Positions 15,456 to 25,223 of a DNA stretch of 31,108 nucleotides are shown here, in pieces. A model generated the notes under the pieces. The model was not told the DNA's origin. It ran no database searches and worked only from the letters and a program-made list of their open reading frames with translations. Source of the stretch: DASQDT01 sp036380435 (lineage in GTDB: Bacteria > Acidobacteriota > Blastocatellia > Pyrinomonadales > Pyrinomonadaceae); assembly GCA_036380435.1 (NCBI GenBank), contig DASVES010000109.1, forward strand, positions 1 to 31,108, written 5' to 3'. Each line of letters opens with the position of its first letter. The first letter of the stretch is position 1. Made by a program: the position numbers and the translations under genes.

Positions 15456-17957
15456 TCAGACGGCGCTCCCCTCGGCCTCCGCCTCCGCACGCGGCGAATA
15501 GTAGGAGTTATAGTGCCGGTAATAGTAATAGTCGTCGCCTTGCAGGCTAACGTTGTTGAGGACGACGCCGAGGACGCGCGCGCCCACGTCCTGCAAAATC
15601 TGTTTGGAGCGACGCAGCAGAGTGCGCGAGGTCTTGCCGCCGTGGACGACGAGCAGGACACCGTCCACCATCGTCGAGATGAGCACGCCGTCGGTGAAAG
15701 AGACGATGGGCGGCGAGTCGATGACGACGTGCGTGTAGTGTGTGGCGAGGGCGCCGATGAGGCGACGCATCTGCTCGGAGCCGAGGAGTTCGGCCGGGTT
15801 GGGCGCGACCGGCCCCGAGGGCAGCAGGTGGAGCTTGCTCACCTCGTCGTAATGCACCAGCTCCAGCATCTCCTCCTCGCTCATTTCCCGTGAGAGGATC
15901 GTGCTCACGCCGAGCGCGTTGGGCGCGCCGAAGAGGCGGTGCAGGCATGGGCGGCGCAGGTCGGCGTCCACGACGACGACGCGCGCGCCCGTCTGCGCGA
16001 GACTGATGGCCGTATTGATGCTCGTCGTCGTCTTGCCTTCGCTCGGCAGGGACGAGGAGACGAGGAGCGTGCGCGGCGGCTGGCCGGCGCGCGAAAGCAG
16101 CACGGACGTGCGCAGGTGGCGGTAGGACTCGGCGAGGGCCGAGCGCGGATCGACGTTGAGCAATAGCTCCGGCCGCTCGACGGCCAAGGAGCCTTTCCCG
16201 CTGCCGCCGCCGTTTCCGTTTCTGTTTCCGTTGCCGTAACGTCTTTGCAGCGCGCCCACGCTGGGCAGCAGACGCGACACGCCGCCCACCCCGAAGGCCG
16301 CCGACGGGATGACGGAGAGGGCCGGCAGGCGCAGATAACGCTCCACGTCTTCGGAGGAGCGCACGGTGTCGTTCAGGTATTCGAGAAAGAGACCGAGGCC
16401 GACGCCGAAGGCTGTGGAGAGCAGGAAGGCGAGCGCCACGCCCTGCTTGCGCTTCGGCCCGACGGGAAAGCCGGGCGCGAGCGCGTAGTCGATGACCGAG
16501 ATGTTGTTGGGCGTGCCGGCCAGCACTACGTCGTTTTCGCGCGAGCGTTGGAGGAGGCCGTCGAGGAGTTCTTTGTTGGTGCCGATCTCTTGTTGGAGGA
16601 TGCGGTAGTTGATGGCGGCGTCGTTCTGGTTGAGCGTCTCGTCTCGCTGCTTGCCGAGCGCGGCGCGCAGACTCTGTTCGCGCGCGGCGGCCTGTCGGAA
16701 GCGCGTCTCCAGATTCGTCAGGCCGACATCTTTGGCGCGGTCGCGATTGGCTCCGAGCTGACGTTCGAGTTCGACGATCAGTTGGTTGACCTCGAGCATC
16801 GAGGGGTGCTCTTCCCTGTACTTCTCGGCGAGGAGCGCGCGCCGCTGCCGCAGCTCGTCGAGCTTGGCCTGCGCGTCGCCGACGTGGCGGCTGCCGGTCT
16901 CGGCCATCGCGTCGGCCGCCTTCGGCTCGGAGGCCGCGCGGAAGGCGGCCTCGGCCAGCTTGCGCTCGTTCTCGGCTTCGAGGAGCTGGCGGTTGAGGCC
17001 GGCGAGCCGCTCGACGACGATGTTCTGCTCGCCTTCGAGCGAGAGTATCTGGTGATTGCGCGCGAAGTTGGCGAGCTGTTCCTCGCCCGTGCGGATTTTG
17101 CTCTGGAGTTCGGCCACGCGACGCAGGAGGAACGAGCCTGTCGAGGTGTTGGTCTCGGTTTTCTTCTCCAGGTTGGCGAGGACGAAGGTGTCGGCGACGG
17201 CGTTGACGATCTTGGCGGCCACCTGCGGGTCGGCGTGGCGGTAGGAGATGTCGATGAGCCGCGTGTCCTTGACGTAGCCGGCGGTGCGGGTCTCCTTGAC
17301 CGGCTCGACGCGCAGGCCACCCTGAAGCGCACCGACGTAGGGCGCGAGCCGCCGGGCCTCGGCCAAATCTTCACGCGAGACGGCCGGCGCCACGGAGGTG
17401 GTCAGTGGCAAATCATCGCCCGCGACTTCCTGCGGCTGCTGGCCCTCGCTGACGATGCCGAGGGCGCGCAGCATCCCGCGCAGCGAGGAGCGGCCCGCGG
17501 CCGAGCGCGGGTTGCGAAAAGACTGGTTGTGTTCGAGGTCGAGCGTGGTGGCGACGCGGCGCAGCAGGCCCGGACTCGTCAGAATCTGTAACTGCGTGTT
17601 GAAGTAAGTCGGGTCGTTGACGGGATTGTTGATGACGACCGACTGGCTCTTCGCCGCTCCGAGCGAGGCCCCGACCGTCTCCAGATCGACCTGCACGCGC
17701 GCCTGCGCGACGAACACGTCAGGCTGCCGCGCCATGTAGACGGCCGCCAGCAGCGTGACGCAGACGACGACGCCCGCCACCAGCCACAGACGCTTTCTCA
17801 CCGCGCGCCAGTAGTCGCGCAGGTGTACGCCCTCGCCCTCGTCGGCGTCCGGCCCGTAGCCGGCGTAGGCCGGAAGCGTCAGAGGCGCGCGCGCCGCCGC
17901 GCCGCCTAACTCCAAAGCCCTGTCCGCTGGCTTAGACACTTCTTGCTTGTCGCTCAT
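15456..17957 (-). CDS. wzc: Wzc-type polysaccharide co-polymerase with bacterial tyrosine kinase domain
   Basis: The product has 833 residues. A Wzz domain follows a membrane helix at about 57-77, then comes a long coiled-coil periplasmic region (about 260-470), a second helix near 500-525 and a glycine/asparagine-rich linker (GNGNRNGNGGGSGKG). The cytoplasmic kinase has Walker A SLPSEGKT at 636-643 with K642, Walker A' VVVVDADLRRP at 660-670 and Walker B VVIDSPP at 744-750. A tyrosine cluster, with Tyr at 810-813, 816, 819 and 820, lies near the C-terminus. These are the marks of single-chain BY-kinases, which autophosphorylate and control chain length and export with a CpsB-type phosphatase. 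AAAGG lies 8 bases before the ATG at 17957. It is the first gene of the polysaccharide run. Confidence 0.95.
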   Translation of the reverse strand: MSDKQEVSKPADRALELGGAAARAPLTLPAYAGYGPDADEGEGVHLRDYWRAVRKRLWLVAGVVVCVTLLAAVYMARQPDVFVAQARVQVDLETVGASLGAAKSQSVVINNPVNDPTYFNTQLQILTSPGLLRRVATTLDLEHNQSFRNPRSAAGRSSLRGMLRALGIVSEGQQPQEVAGDDLPLTTSVAPAVSREDLAEARRLAPYVGALQGGLRVEPVKETRTAGYVKDTRLIDISYRHADPQVAAKIVNAVADTFVLANLEKKTETNTSTGSFLLRRVAELQSKIRTGEEQLANFARNHQILSLEGEQNIVVERLAGLNRQLLEAENERKLAEAAFRAASEPKAADAMAETGSRHVGDAQAKLDELRQRRALLAEKYREEHPSMLEVNQLIVELERQLGANRDRAKDVGLTNLETRFRQAAAREQSLRAALGKQRDETLNQNDAAINYRILQQEIGTNKELLDGLLQRSRENDVVLAGTPNNISVIDYALAPGFPVGPKRKQGVALAFLLSTAFGVGLGLFLEYLNDTVRSSEDVERYLRLPALSVIPSAAFGVGGVSRLLPSVGALQRRYGNGNRNGNGGGSGKGSLAVERPELLLNVDPRSALAESYRHLRTSVLLSRAGQPPRTLLVSSSLPSEGKTTTSINTAISLAQTGARVVVVDADLRRPCLHRLFGAPNALGVSTILSREMSEEEMLELVHYDEVSKLHLLPSGPVAPNPAELLGSEQMRRLIGALATHYTHVVIDSPPIVSFTDGVLISTMVDGVLLVVHGGKTSRTLLRRSKQILQDVGARVLGVVLNNVSLQGDDYYYYRHYNSYYSPRAEAEAEGSAV

Positions 17958-18519
17958 CTTAAAAACCTTTCAGGGACGACGGCGCGCGCACGCCGCCTCC
18001 AGAGAACATCTATCTTCTACCGCTCGGGCGGCCCCACGGCCGGGGGTCGCGGTCGCCGATTTCAAATTCGGAGGTCGAAGGTGTTTCGCGGGAGAGACTT
18101 GCGACGCCGACTCGGCTTTGGCGGGATCGAACGACCGACACGGCAAACCGGGCGTGTGTCGTCGCGCGAATTGGCGCATCCTTGCCTTTGCCGGGGAACA
18201 CCTGTCTGCACATCGAACCGCTTCGTCTCGCGCCGTCTGTCACGGGCGCGCGCCGCGGCGGCTCACTCCTCCAGCGTTCTCTGTGACGAGAAGTTTCTCG
18301 CACCGGGGTTGAGTAAAACTTGAGCCGCCGCGGGAATTACCTATCCCCATGAAGCGGCAGAGCTTACCGGGGCGGGCGGGACGCGCTGTTCACGCCTGAA
18401 CCCACTGCTAGACCGCGACTCACCTCAACCAACGACTCGATTCGTCACTCTCAACAAACACCCCATGACCAATGTCTGACCCCGTAATCGTCGCGTCAGA
18501 AGTCAATCGACTATTTTTC
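17958..18519. other. 562-bp gap ahead of the polysaccharide genes
   Basis: No convincing gene is seen. The plus-strand reading frames here have composition typical of chance frames in GC-rich DNA and show no family motif. The gap separates the large C25-peptidase gene from wzc, so the promoter and leader of the polysaccharide transcript most likely lie here, reading on the minus strand. I could not identify a clear -35/-10 pair, sigma-54 site or terminator hairpin with a U tract. Short words such as GGCAAACC at about 18140 recall c-di-GMP riboswitches but do not form the expected structure. Confidence 0.4.
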
Positions 18520-21500
18520 TCAGCGCCACTTTGTCGTCGGATCGCCGAGAAGCACCCACGTGCGCCGCACGTCCGGGTTGGCGGTTGAGGAGCGCGCGGC
18601 GCGCAGGGCGTCGCCGAGGCGCAACGTGCCGGTCGATTCAAACAGCGCGCGGTAGAGCGCGCGGTTCATCTCGGCCTGCGCTTCGGGGGTGGTCATCCCC
18701 GTCGAACTCCACGCGGCGAGCGCCCCGCCGTGCTCGGCCTTGAGCAGCGACTCGGAGAGGCTGTCGAGCGAGGGGTCGATGTAGTAGCCGTTCAGACAGG
18801 TCATCATCGCGAAGAGCGGCAGGCGCGCGCCGTTCGAGAGCGCGAGCGCGTCAGATGAGCGCAGCAACCCCTCGCCCGTCCACACGCCGACCGCGCCGTG
18901 GCCGACGTAGTTGACGAGCGCGGGGCCGGAGTTGACGCCGCCGACGATCTCGGCGCGCACGGTCGCGGCGTCGCGCGCGCCACGGTCGATCCTCTGGGTC
19001 TCGTAGCCCGCGGGGACGTGCGCGAGGAGCGAGGAGGTGGCGGCCTCGAAGTCGAAGCCGTCGGCTCCCCTGCGGTCGGAGACCAGAAGGAGCCGGCGCT
19101 CGGCCGTGCCGGGCGCGTGGCCCACGATCTTCGAGACGACGAGCGCGGCCTCGTTGGCGGTGCGAACGGGCAGACGCCCGACAGCCATCTCCGCGAGTCC
19201 GTCGCCGTCGAAGTCGGCCAGCCACTCGTCCGAGGAAGTCTCCATCTGCGACGTGTCGATGAGACGCGCGGGGACGAAGTCGAAGAGGCCGCGCCCGAGA
19301 TGATTCCGCGGGTCGTAGCTGCCGTCGCCGACTAAGAGCACGTAGCGCGGCGCGCGTTGCCACGTCGAGTGTGCGCGGACGAGGAAGTCGCGGACGGCCT
19401 TGGGCGTGTGCGCCCCGTAGGAGAACTCGTCGTAGAGGTCCTCCACGTCAACAACCGTGGTGGCCAGACCTTCGGAGACGCGGCGCTCGGCGAGCGTCGT
19501 CGCGGCGGCGCGGAAGTCGGCGTGCGTGACGATGACAAAGTCGGCCGCATTCGACGCGGCGTACCACTGGGAGGGCTGGTTGACCCGCGTCCCATCGACG
19601 GCCGAGACCGCGCCGCCGGCGAAAGCCAGAAGCGTGCGCCGGCCTGTGCCGCCGGGCGTGAACCTAACAGCGTAGCCGCCGCCCTCGTCAATTTTCACAG
19701 ACTCGACCGTGGCCACGACTTCCGTCACGGAGCCGCGCTCCGTGATATCGACGACGCGGATGTTCGCCGTGGTGAAGCCGGTGACGCGCGTGACCGCGCC
19801 CCCTTCGGCCGTGAAGTTCAGTTGATCCGCCTCGGCGCGGTAGGCGCGTCGGTAGGTGACGCGGATGTAGTCTGTGAGACTCACGTCCGAGGGCGCGGCC
19901 GACGTGAGACCCAACGCGTTGTCTCCCTCAAGCAGCAGCGTGGGCGAAACGTCGAAGGCCGCGGCTTTGTTCTCGCGGTCGGCGAAGGCTAATTGGCCGA
20001 CCTCCGCGCCGTTAAGCATCACGCGGACGGAATGTGGGCCGGCCGTGACGCCCTGAAGCCTGACTTCGAGGCGGGCCGTGACGGCGTCGGCCGGGCGGAG
20101 GCCGCGGACGGTGAGCGCCTGCGCGGGCGCGTTGGGCGTAATCACTCCGCCGAAGAAGTTACTCCCCTCGCCGTTGAGCAGAGCAGAATAGTAGACGCTG
20201 CGGTCGCGGCGCTCGACCGTGTAGTCGAAGCTGGGGGGCGGCTTCACGCCACCATTGGCGCCTGCTGTGGACGCCGCCGGCTGCGGCTCATGACCACCTT
20301 TCGGCGGGCGTGGCTTCCCGCCGCCCTGGGGCGCGGAGGAGGTGCGCCTTCCGGGCGTCGTGCCCACGATGAGCCAGTAGACGCGCGTGTCGGCGGAGAT
20401 AGTGTCCAGCCCTTCGCCGTAGAACTCGACCACGCCGTTCTGCGCCCACGCGGAGGCGTTGACGTGGATGGCCTGCTCGACGCCCTCGGCGAAGAGTTGC
20501 AGATACGCGGGGTCAGCCGACGGGCTGAGACCGGCCGCCTCCAACTGTGCCCGCGTGACGCGATACCAGCCCGGAAGACGCACCGAAAGCTTGACGGCGG
20601 CGCCGGCGGCCAGCACGCGTTGACGCTCAACCCCATCGGCGGGCATGTAGTCCGGTTCCGGCGCGGCAGGCCCCGTAATGCCGGACGCGGCCACGTTCCC
20701 CGCGCCGGTGCTGTCGCTCTGTCCTTCGACGACGCCGCCGCCGCCGCTGCTGCTGCTCTGCCCTTCGACCGACGCCTGCGCGGCCCACCCGCGCTGCGGG
20801 CTGCCGCCGCCCTGTGTTGCGCCTATCTGTTCGAGCAGCGCCGAGGTGCGCGGTTTCTTCTGTCGTCGCGTCTGCATGGAGACGGATGTGGGCCAGAAGG
20901 GGCCGTGCCGTGTGCCGACGCCGTCGGCGTCCACGTCTTCAAGCCAGTAGCGCGAGGCGGGCGTGCCGGCCGCGTCCGTCCACGTGTAGGAGCCGCCGGC
21001 GGTGAGCGCCGTCCCCGGCCCCACGGCGAGCGCCGAGCCGGCGACGAGCGAGGGCGTGATGAGCGTGCGCTCGCCCGCCTCTTCGCGGTAGAGGCGGAAG
21101 CCGAGGTTATCGATCTCCAGCTCGGTGCGCCACGCGAGCGCGACGCCGGCGCCGTCCACGAGCGTCGCCTCGAACTCGCGCAGGCGCGACAGCGTCGGCG
21201 CCAGCACGACGTGCGCTCTGGAAAACTCGGAGGTGTTGCCCGCGGGGTTCGTGGCCGTGGCCGTGATGACGTTGCCGAGCGGGGCGGTGGTCGTGGCCGT
21301 GTGCGTGAACGCGGCGTCGCCGCCGGCATCCGTCGTCACGCTGATGGAGTCGAGGTAATTCTGCCCCTCGCCGTGGGCCGTCGGGTCGGGCACGGCGCTG
21401 TAGAAGAACTCGATGGTGAAGGTGGTGCTGGGCGTCGAGTTGAGCGTGCCCGTGATGACGGTCGAGCCGGTGCGGGCGTCAATGATCAGGGGGAAGTTCT

Positions 21501-24000
21501 GGAGGTTGTTGGCGCCGGTGTCGGGGTCGTCCAGATCGTTGAGAGTGACGCCGTCTGCGCCGAGGTCGATGCCGAGTCCGATGTTGGAGTGGATGGAGTT
21601 CCGGCGGATGGCGTTGGCCGTGCCCGAGCTGACATAAACGCCGTCGCCGCCGTTGAAGGCGATGGTGTTGCCGGCGCCGGCGACCGTGCCGCCGACGGTG
21701 TTCGTGTTGGCGGAGATTAGGACGCCGTGTCCGACGTTGGCGAGTGCGCTCAGGCCGTCCGTCTGAGTGCCGATGTAGTTGCCCTGCACGTTGTTCACGC
21801 TGGCCGTGCCGGCGATCTCGACGCCGTCGGAGAGGTTGCCCGAGATGACGTTACGCAGATCGGAGGTCGCGCCGCCGACGGTGCAACTGATCACGCCGCT
21901 CAGGAGAACACCGTTAGCGACGTTCGGGACAGCGCCCGCGCCGTCGGAGCGGAGGCCGATGAGATTGCCGCGCACGAGATTGCTGTCGGCGTTGCCCGAA
22001 AGCTCGACGCCGTCGCCGTTGTTGCCCGAGATGACGTTGCCGGCGCTCGTGCCGGGCGTCGCGGTCGAGCCGCCGATGGTGTTTCCCGTGGCCGCGCTGA
22101 CGAGCACGCCGTTGGCGGTGTTGCCGATGTCGCCGACGCCGTCTTTGTCGATGCCGATGTAGTTGCCGGCGACGACGTTGCCGGTTGCGCCGCTGCCGTT
22201 GATCTCGACGCCGTCGCCGGCGTTGTTGCCGATGACGTTGCGCGCGCCCACGACTGCGTCGGCCGTCCCGTCGTCGTCGTCGTCACCGCCGATGATGTTG
22301 TTGTCGGCGCTTTCGGCGACGCGCACGCCGTCGCCGCCGTTGCCGAGCCCGGTCTCTGTGCCGCCCACGCCCGTGCCGATGTAATTGCCGATGACCTTGT
22401 TGTTGACGCTGGCGGTGTTGACGATGTCCACGCCGTCGGTCGTGCCGCTGGCGTTATGCGCCGAGATGACGTTGCGCGCGGTGGCCGTGTAGCCCCCGAC
22501 GGTGTTCGAGGCGGCGCTGGAGATAAAGACGCCGTTGCCCTCGTTGCGCAGCGCGGTGAGGCCGTTCGACTGGAGGCCGATGAGGTTGCCGAGCACGATG
22601 TTGGAGTTCGAGTTGTTGATCTCGACGCCGTCGGACTGATTGCCCGAGATGATGTTGCCGGGCGAGGAGCCGGGCGAACTGGTGAGGCCGCCGACGGTGT
22701 TCGACGTGGCGCCGCCGGCGATGAGCACGCCGTTCGAGGCGTTGCCGAGGTCGGCCGTGCCGCCGGAGCTGGCGCCGATGTAGTTAGCGCCGACGAGGGT
22801 GCCGGTCACCCCCGCGCCGTTGAGTTCGACGCCGTCCGAGCCGTTCGAGCTGATGATGTTGCGGAGGCCGGGGGCCGCGCCGCCGATGGTGTTTCCGGCC
22901 GCGGCGCCGGTGACGTTGACGCCGTCGAGCGCGTTAGCGCGCGCCGCAGCGCCGCCCGACTGGAGGCCGATGAGATTGCCCTGAACTTCGTTCGTGCCCG
23001 CGCCGACGATGGCGACGCCGTGCGCGTCGTTACCGGAGATAACGTTGCCCGCGCCCTGCCCCGGCGTGGTCGTCGCGTCGCCGATCTGGTTGCCGGAGGT
23101 CGCGATGCTGACACCGCTCAAGGTGTTGCCGAGGTCGGCCGTGCCGCCCTTGTCGGCGCCGATGAAGTTGCCGAGGACGGAATTGCCTGAGGCTCCGGCG
23201 CCGGCGATGGTCACGCCGTCGCCGTCGTTGCCGCTGATGACGTTGCGGTCGGCCGGGGCCGAGCCGCCCACGGTGTTCGTCGAGCCGGCGGAGACACGCA
23301 CGCCCGAGCCGGCGTTGCCGAGGTCGGCCGTGCCGGCGGAGTCGGCGCCGATGAAGTTGCCCGCGACGGTGTTCTGGCCGGCGGCGCCGGAGAGTTCGAC
23401 GCCGTCGCCCCCGAAGCGGTTGATGATGAGGCCGCGCAGGGTCGTGCTGGTAGTGGCAATCTGGAGGCCGTCGGCTCCGGCTCCGGCGCTCGTGCCGTTG
23501 AGTTCGATGAGGAGGACGGCGTTGTCGGAAGCGGCGAGGCTGTTGGGGAGCGTGCCGGGCTGCGTGTAACCGTCGATGGTGACTGGCTGTGTGACGGCCG
23601 GTAGCGGCGAGGCCGGGGAGATGGTTCGCACGCCGGCGGCCGGGACGAGGATGTCGAAGGCGATGGTGTCGGCAATCGCGTCGGCGTTGGCCTGCTGGAT
23701 GGCCGCGCGTAGCGTGCACTCGATGACGGGCGGGACGCCGACGAGCGCGCCTGTGGAGCACAAGCCGTCACCGAGATTGGAGTCTGGGGCGTCGCCGGTG
23801 GAATTGACGATGAAGGTCGAGGCGAAGGGCGCCGGCCGCGCCGACGCGTGTCGATAGGTGACGGAGCAGACCGCGAACAGGAGCGCCGCCACGGCAACCC
23901 CGAGGGTCGCGCCCGGCACGCGCCCGTCCTTCGCGGGTGCGCGCGTGGCGAGGCCGGCGGCGGCGAGTGGCGGGCGGGCGGAACTTTTCATGTCTTTCAC
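18520..24000 (-). CDS. Large exported protein: CSLREA start, beta-helix and C25 (gingipain-family) cysteine peptidase
   Basis: The protein has 1826 residues. A hydrophobic export segment lies at about 30-47. FIVNSTGDAPDSNLGDG and CTLRAAIQQAN (95-105) form a CSLREA-type domain. Residues about 150-820 are parallel beta-helix repeats (NVISGN, DGVEI, GNFIG, GNTIGG words). An Ig-like stretch follows, then WRTELEIDNLGFRLYRE (about 945-965), two low-complexity linkers (about 1070-1105 and 1217-1257), a beta-rich domain and a C25 peptidase domain from about 1486. Its His-Gly site is NYVGHG (H1701) and its Cys is in FAMMTCLNGYY (C1735), 34 residues apart, close to the gingipain dyad. VGDGSYDPRN and the final LLGDPTTKW also fit C25. 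The frame begins at a GTG (24000); an ATG at 23991 is an alternative. No type IX sorting domain follows. Probably surface or secreted; substrate unknown. Confidence 0.88.
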   Translation of the reverse strand: MKDMKSSARPPLAAAGLATRAPAKDGRVPGATLGVAVAALLFAVCSVTYRHASARPAPFASTFIVNSTGDAPDSNLGDGLCSTGALVGVPPVIECTLRAAIQQANADAIADTIAFDILVPAAGVRTISPASPLPAVTQPVTIDGYTQPGTLPNSLAASDNAVLLIELNGTSAGAGADGLQIATTSTTLRGLIINRFGGDGVELSGAAGQNTVAGNFIGADSAGTADLGNAGSGVRVSAGSTNTVGGSAPADRNVISGNDGDGVTIAGAGASGNSVLGNFIGADKGGTADLGNTLSGVSIATSGNQIGDATTTPGQGAGNVISGNDAHGVAIVGAGTNEVQGNLIGLQSGGAAARANALDGVNVTGAAAGNTIGGAAPGLRNIISSNGSDGVELNGAGVTGTLVGANYIGASSGGTADLGNASNGVLIAGGATSNTVGGLTSSPGSSPGNIISGNQSDGVEINNSNSNIVLGNLIGLQSNGLTALRNEGNGVFISSAASNTVGGYTATARNVISAHNASGTTDGVDIVNTASVNNKVIGNYIGTGVGGTETGLGNGGDGVRVAESADNNIIGGDDDDDGTADAVVGARNVIGNNAGDGVEINGSGATGNVVAGNYIGIDKDGVGDIGNTANGVLVSAATGNTIGGSTATPGTSAGNVISGNNGDGVELSGNADSNLVRGNLIGLRSDGAGAVPNVANGVLLSGVISCTVGGATSDLRNVISGNLSDGVEIAGTASVNNVQGNYIGTQTDGLSALANVGHGVLISANTNTVGGTVAGAGNTIAFNGGDGVYVSSGTANAIRRNSIHSNIGLGIDLGADGVTLNDLDDPDTGANNLQNFPLIIDARTGSTVITGTLNSTPSTTFTIEFFYSAVPDPTAHGEGQNYLDSISVTTDAGGDAAFTHTATTTAPLGNVITATATNPAGNTSEFSRAHVVLAPTLSRLREFEATLVDGAGVALAWRTELEIDNLGFRLYREEAGERTLITPSLVAGSALAVGPGTALTAGGSYTWTDAAGTPASRYWLEDVDADGVGTRHGPFWPTSVSMQTRRQKKPRTSALLEQIGATQGGGSPQRGWAAQASVEGQSSSSGGGGVVEGQSDSTGAGNVAASGITGPAAPEPDYMPADGVERQRVLAAGAAVKLSVRLPGWYRVTRAQLEAAGLSPSADPAYLQLFAEGVEQAIHVNASAWAQNGVVEFYGEGLDTISADTRVYWLIVGTTPGRRTSSAPQGGGKPRPPKGGHEPQPAASTAGANGGVKPPPSFDYTVERRDRSVYYSALLNGEGSNFFGGVITPNAPAQALTVRGLRPADAVTARLEVRLQGVTAGPHSVRVMLNGAEVGQLAFADRENKAAAFDVSPTLLLEGDNALGLTSAAPSDVSLTDYIRVTYRRAYRAEADQLNFTAEGGAVTRVTGFTTANIRVVDITERGSVTEVVATVESVKIDEGGGYAVRFTPGGTGRRTLLAFAGGAVSAVDGTRVNQPSQWYAASNAADFVIVTHADFRAAATTLAERRVSEGLATTVVDVEDLYDEFSYGAHTPKAVRDFLVRAHSTWQRAPRYVLLVGDGSYDPRNHLGRGLFDFVPARLIDTSQMETSSDEWLADFDGDGLAEMAVGRLPVRTANEAALVVSKIVGHAPGTAERRLLLVSDRRGADGFDFEAATSSLLAHVPAGYETQRIDRGARDAATVRAEIVGGVNSGPALVNYVGHGAVGVWTGEGLLRSSDALALSNGARLPLFAMMTCLNGYYIDPSLDSLSESLLKAEHGGALAAWSSTGMTTPEAQAEMNRALYRALFESTGTLRLGDALRAARSSTANPDVRRTWVLLGDPTTKWR
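21540..23550 (-). repeat. Degenerate tandem repeats encoding the beta-helix
   Basis: About nine to ten copies of a roughly 60-70-codon unit are present. Each contains versions of NVISGNxxDGVxI, then NxVxGNxIG, then GNxxxGVxI, then NTIGG. Examples start at RNVISGNDGDGV, GNVISGNDAHGV, RNIISSNGSDGV and GNIISGNQSDGV. On the plus strand the same DNA reads as GCCGTTGAGTTCGACGCCGT-like words, which produces long open but false frames. Copy number could vary between strains. Confidence 0.7.
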
Positions 24001-24060
24001 TTCGAGCCTTTGCAGCGGACTCTTCGGGGCGCTTCTTCGGCGCGCCCCAGCGCGGATTAC

Positions 24061-25152
24061 CTACGAACGACGCTCGCCCCGCGCCCCGGCCGACAGGCCG
24101 GAGACGAACCTCGCGGTGCGCACGAGCACGTTGCCGACCTGAAAAGGCAAACGCGGCAATTCGTTGAATGGGCCGCCGAGGCGGATGGTCGCCTCGATGG
24201 GGTTTGGCCAGCGGTTCGCCAAATCCTTCAGCACCCCGCGGGGGCGGCGCAGATAATGGGTCATCGGCGCGCGATGGCGCATCGGCGTCTGGAGGTGTGT
24301 GTAGGGCGTCTCCCAGCTCTTCATAACTTCCGGGACGAGCCAGCGCGGGAGGCGACGCGACTCGCGCTCGAACGGCGTGTCTTGGATGCGCGCGCCGAGC
24401 AATTCGTGTGCGAGGCCGACGGCACAGGTGACCCAGCGCGCCCGTCGCCCGTCGCCCCGCAGCAGCCTCGACCAGTCGAAGCCCTCCGGCCGATGCTCGA
24501 CGGCGGCGGCCACGTCGCACAGCCACAGCGGCCTCCACGCCCCGTGCCGGAGCAGGTGAACACACAGGAGCCGCAGGTGATCTTCGGGGCAGAGCACGGG
24601 CACGTCCACACCGCCGACCCTCAACACCTCGGCGCGGGCGAAGAGTTCGTCATCGCCGCGCCCGGCCGCGTCCTCGAATCCCCTGTGCAAATCCACTGAG
24701 AACTCCTGCCCGCGGGGGCCGCTCAACACCGCCGCGGCTACGGCGAACTGTTCGGGGCGCACGCAAACGTCGATGTCGCCAAAGGGCCGCAGCCCCGCCT
24801 CCGGGTAGAGGCGCGAGGCGGCCAGCCCCTTGACGAGGACCGCATCGACGCCCGACTCGCCGAGCAGTTTGAAGACCTGTTCGATGCGGCGCTCGTGGAG
24901 GGCCGACTGGAGTGTGTGGAGCCGGTAGGCTTGTCGCAGCTCTTGCGCGGCGGGCGCGTCGCGCAACTCCGTGTGGCGAATTTTCCACCAGCCGAGTGCG
25001 CCAGCGCCCGAGCCGAGAAGCAGGGGCGCGACCGCGTCGAGGTCGTTCGCCGAGCCTCCGAATGCCGGTGGCGACGGTCGCCACGCGCCGGCCAGAGCGC
25101 TGGCGACGAGGCGCGCGGTAGATTGAGGGGGGACGGCCACAGTCTTGATCAA
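24061..25152 (-). CDS. Nucleotidyltransferase-fold protein (NTP_transf_5-like)
   Basis: The protein has 363 residues. VLVKGLAASRLYPEAGLRPF, GDIDVCV at 125-131 and VDLHRGFE at 153-160 supply the G-x-D-x-D metal site and third acid of the pol-beta nucleotidyltransferase fold. EDHLRLLCVHLLRHG and WLCDVAAAVEH are typical of the uncharacterised NTP_transf_5 family. Such proteins recur beside PqqD-like and HPr-kinase-like genes, and in some lasso-peptide clusters where they are thought to be tailoring enzymes. The frame opens at a TTG (25152); a GTG at 25140 is an alternative start. It lies 71 bases after the first PqqD-domain gene, so all four genes of this block may be co-expressed. Substrate is unknown: peptide, sugar or protein are all possible. 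Confidence 0.78.
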   Translation of the reverse strand: MIKTVAVPPQSTARLVASALAGAWRPSPPAFGGSANDLDAVAPLLLGSGAGALGWWKIRHTELRDAPAAQELRQAYRLHTLQSALHERRIEQVFKLLGESGVDAVLVKGLAASRLYPEAGLRPFGDIDVCVRPEQFAVAAAVLSGPRGQEFSVDLHRGFEDAAGRGDDELFARAEVLRVGGVDVPVLCPEDHLRLLCVHLLRHGAWRPLWLCDVAAAVEHRPEGFDWSRLLRGDGRRARWVTCAVGLAHELLGARIQDTPFERESRRLPRWLVPEVMKSWETPYTHLQTPMRHRAPMTHYLRRPRGVLKDLANRWPNPIEATIRLGGPFNELPRLPFQVGNVLVRTARFVSGLSAGARGERRS

Positions 25153-25223
25153 AAGCTAATGCGAAGAGACCTTGCCGGGGAAAGTTTGATTTAGTGAGCC
25201 GCGCGGCCGCCGCGGGGCGGCGC

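Noticed and set aside
18050..18215. c-di-GMP (GEMM)-like riboswitch in the gap before wzc
   Set aside because: GGCAAACC- and CAAAGCC-like words occur on different strands or in the wrong order, and no GNRA loop with receptor can be drawn. A covariance-model search would decide.
17943..18323. Possible small genes on the plus strand in the gap before wzc
   Set aside because: Two overlapping frames of about 120 codons have no recognisable motif, no ribosome site, and begin inside the start of wzc.
18520..18700. Type IX secretion or PEP-CTERM sorting signal at the C-terminus of the C25 protein
   Set aside because: The protein ends right after the C25 LLGDPTTKW motif; there is no extra beta-sandwich domain, PEP motif or terminal membrane helix.
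21727..23190. Long plus-strand reading frames (up to about 575 codons) opposite the C25/beta-helix gene
   Set aside because: They are antisense to a well-supported gene, consist of DAVxxVAxDDVA-like words produced by the repeats, and show no family motif.
21540..23550. CRISPR array or microsatellite
   Set aside because: The repeats are degenerate, remain in one coding frame, and have no equal-length repeats with unique spacers.
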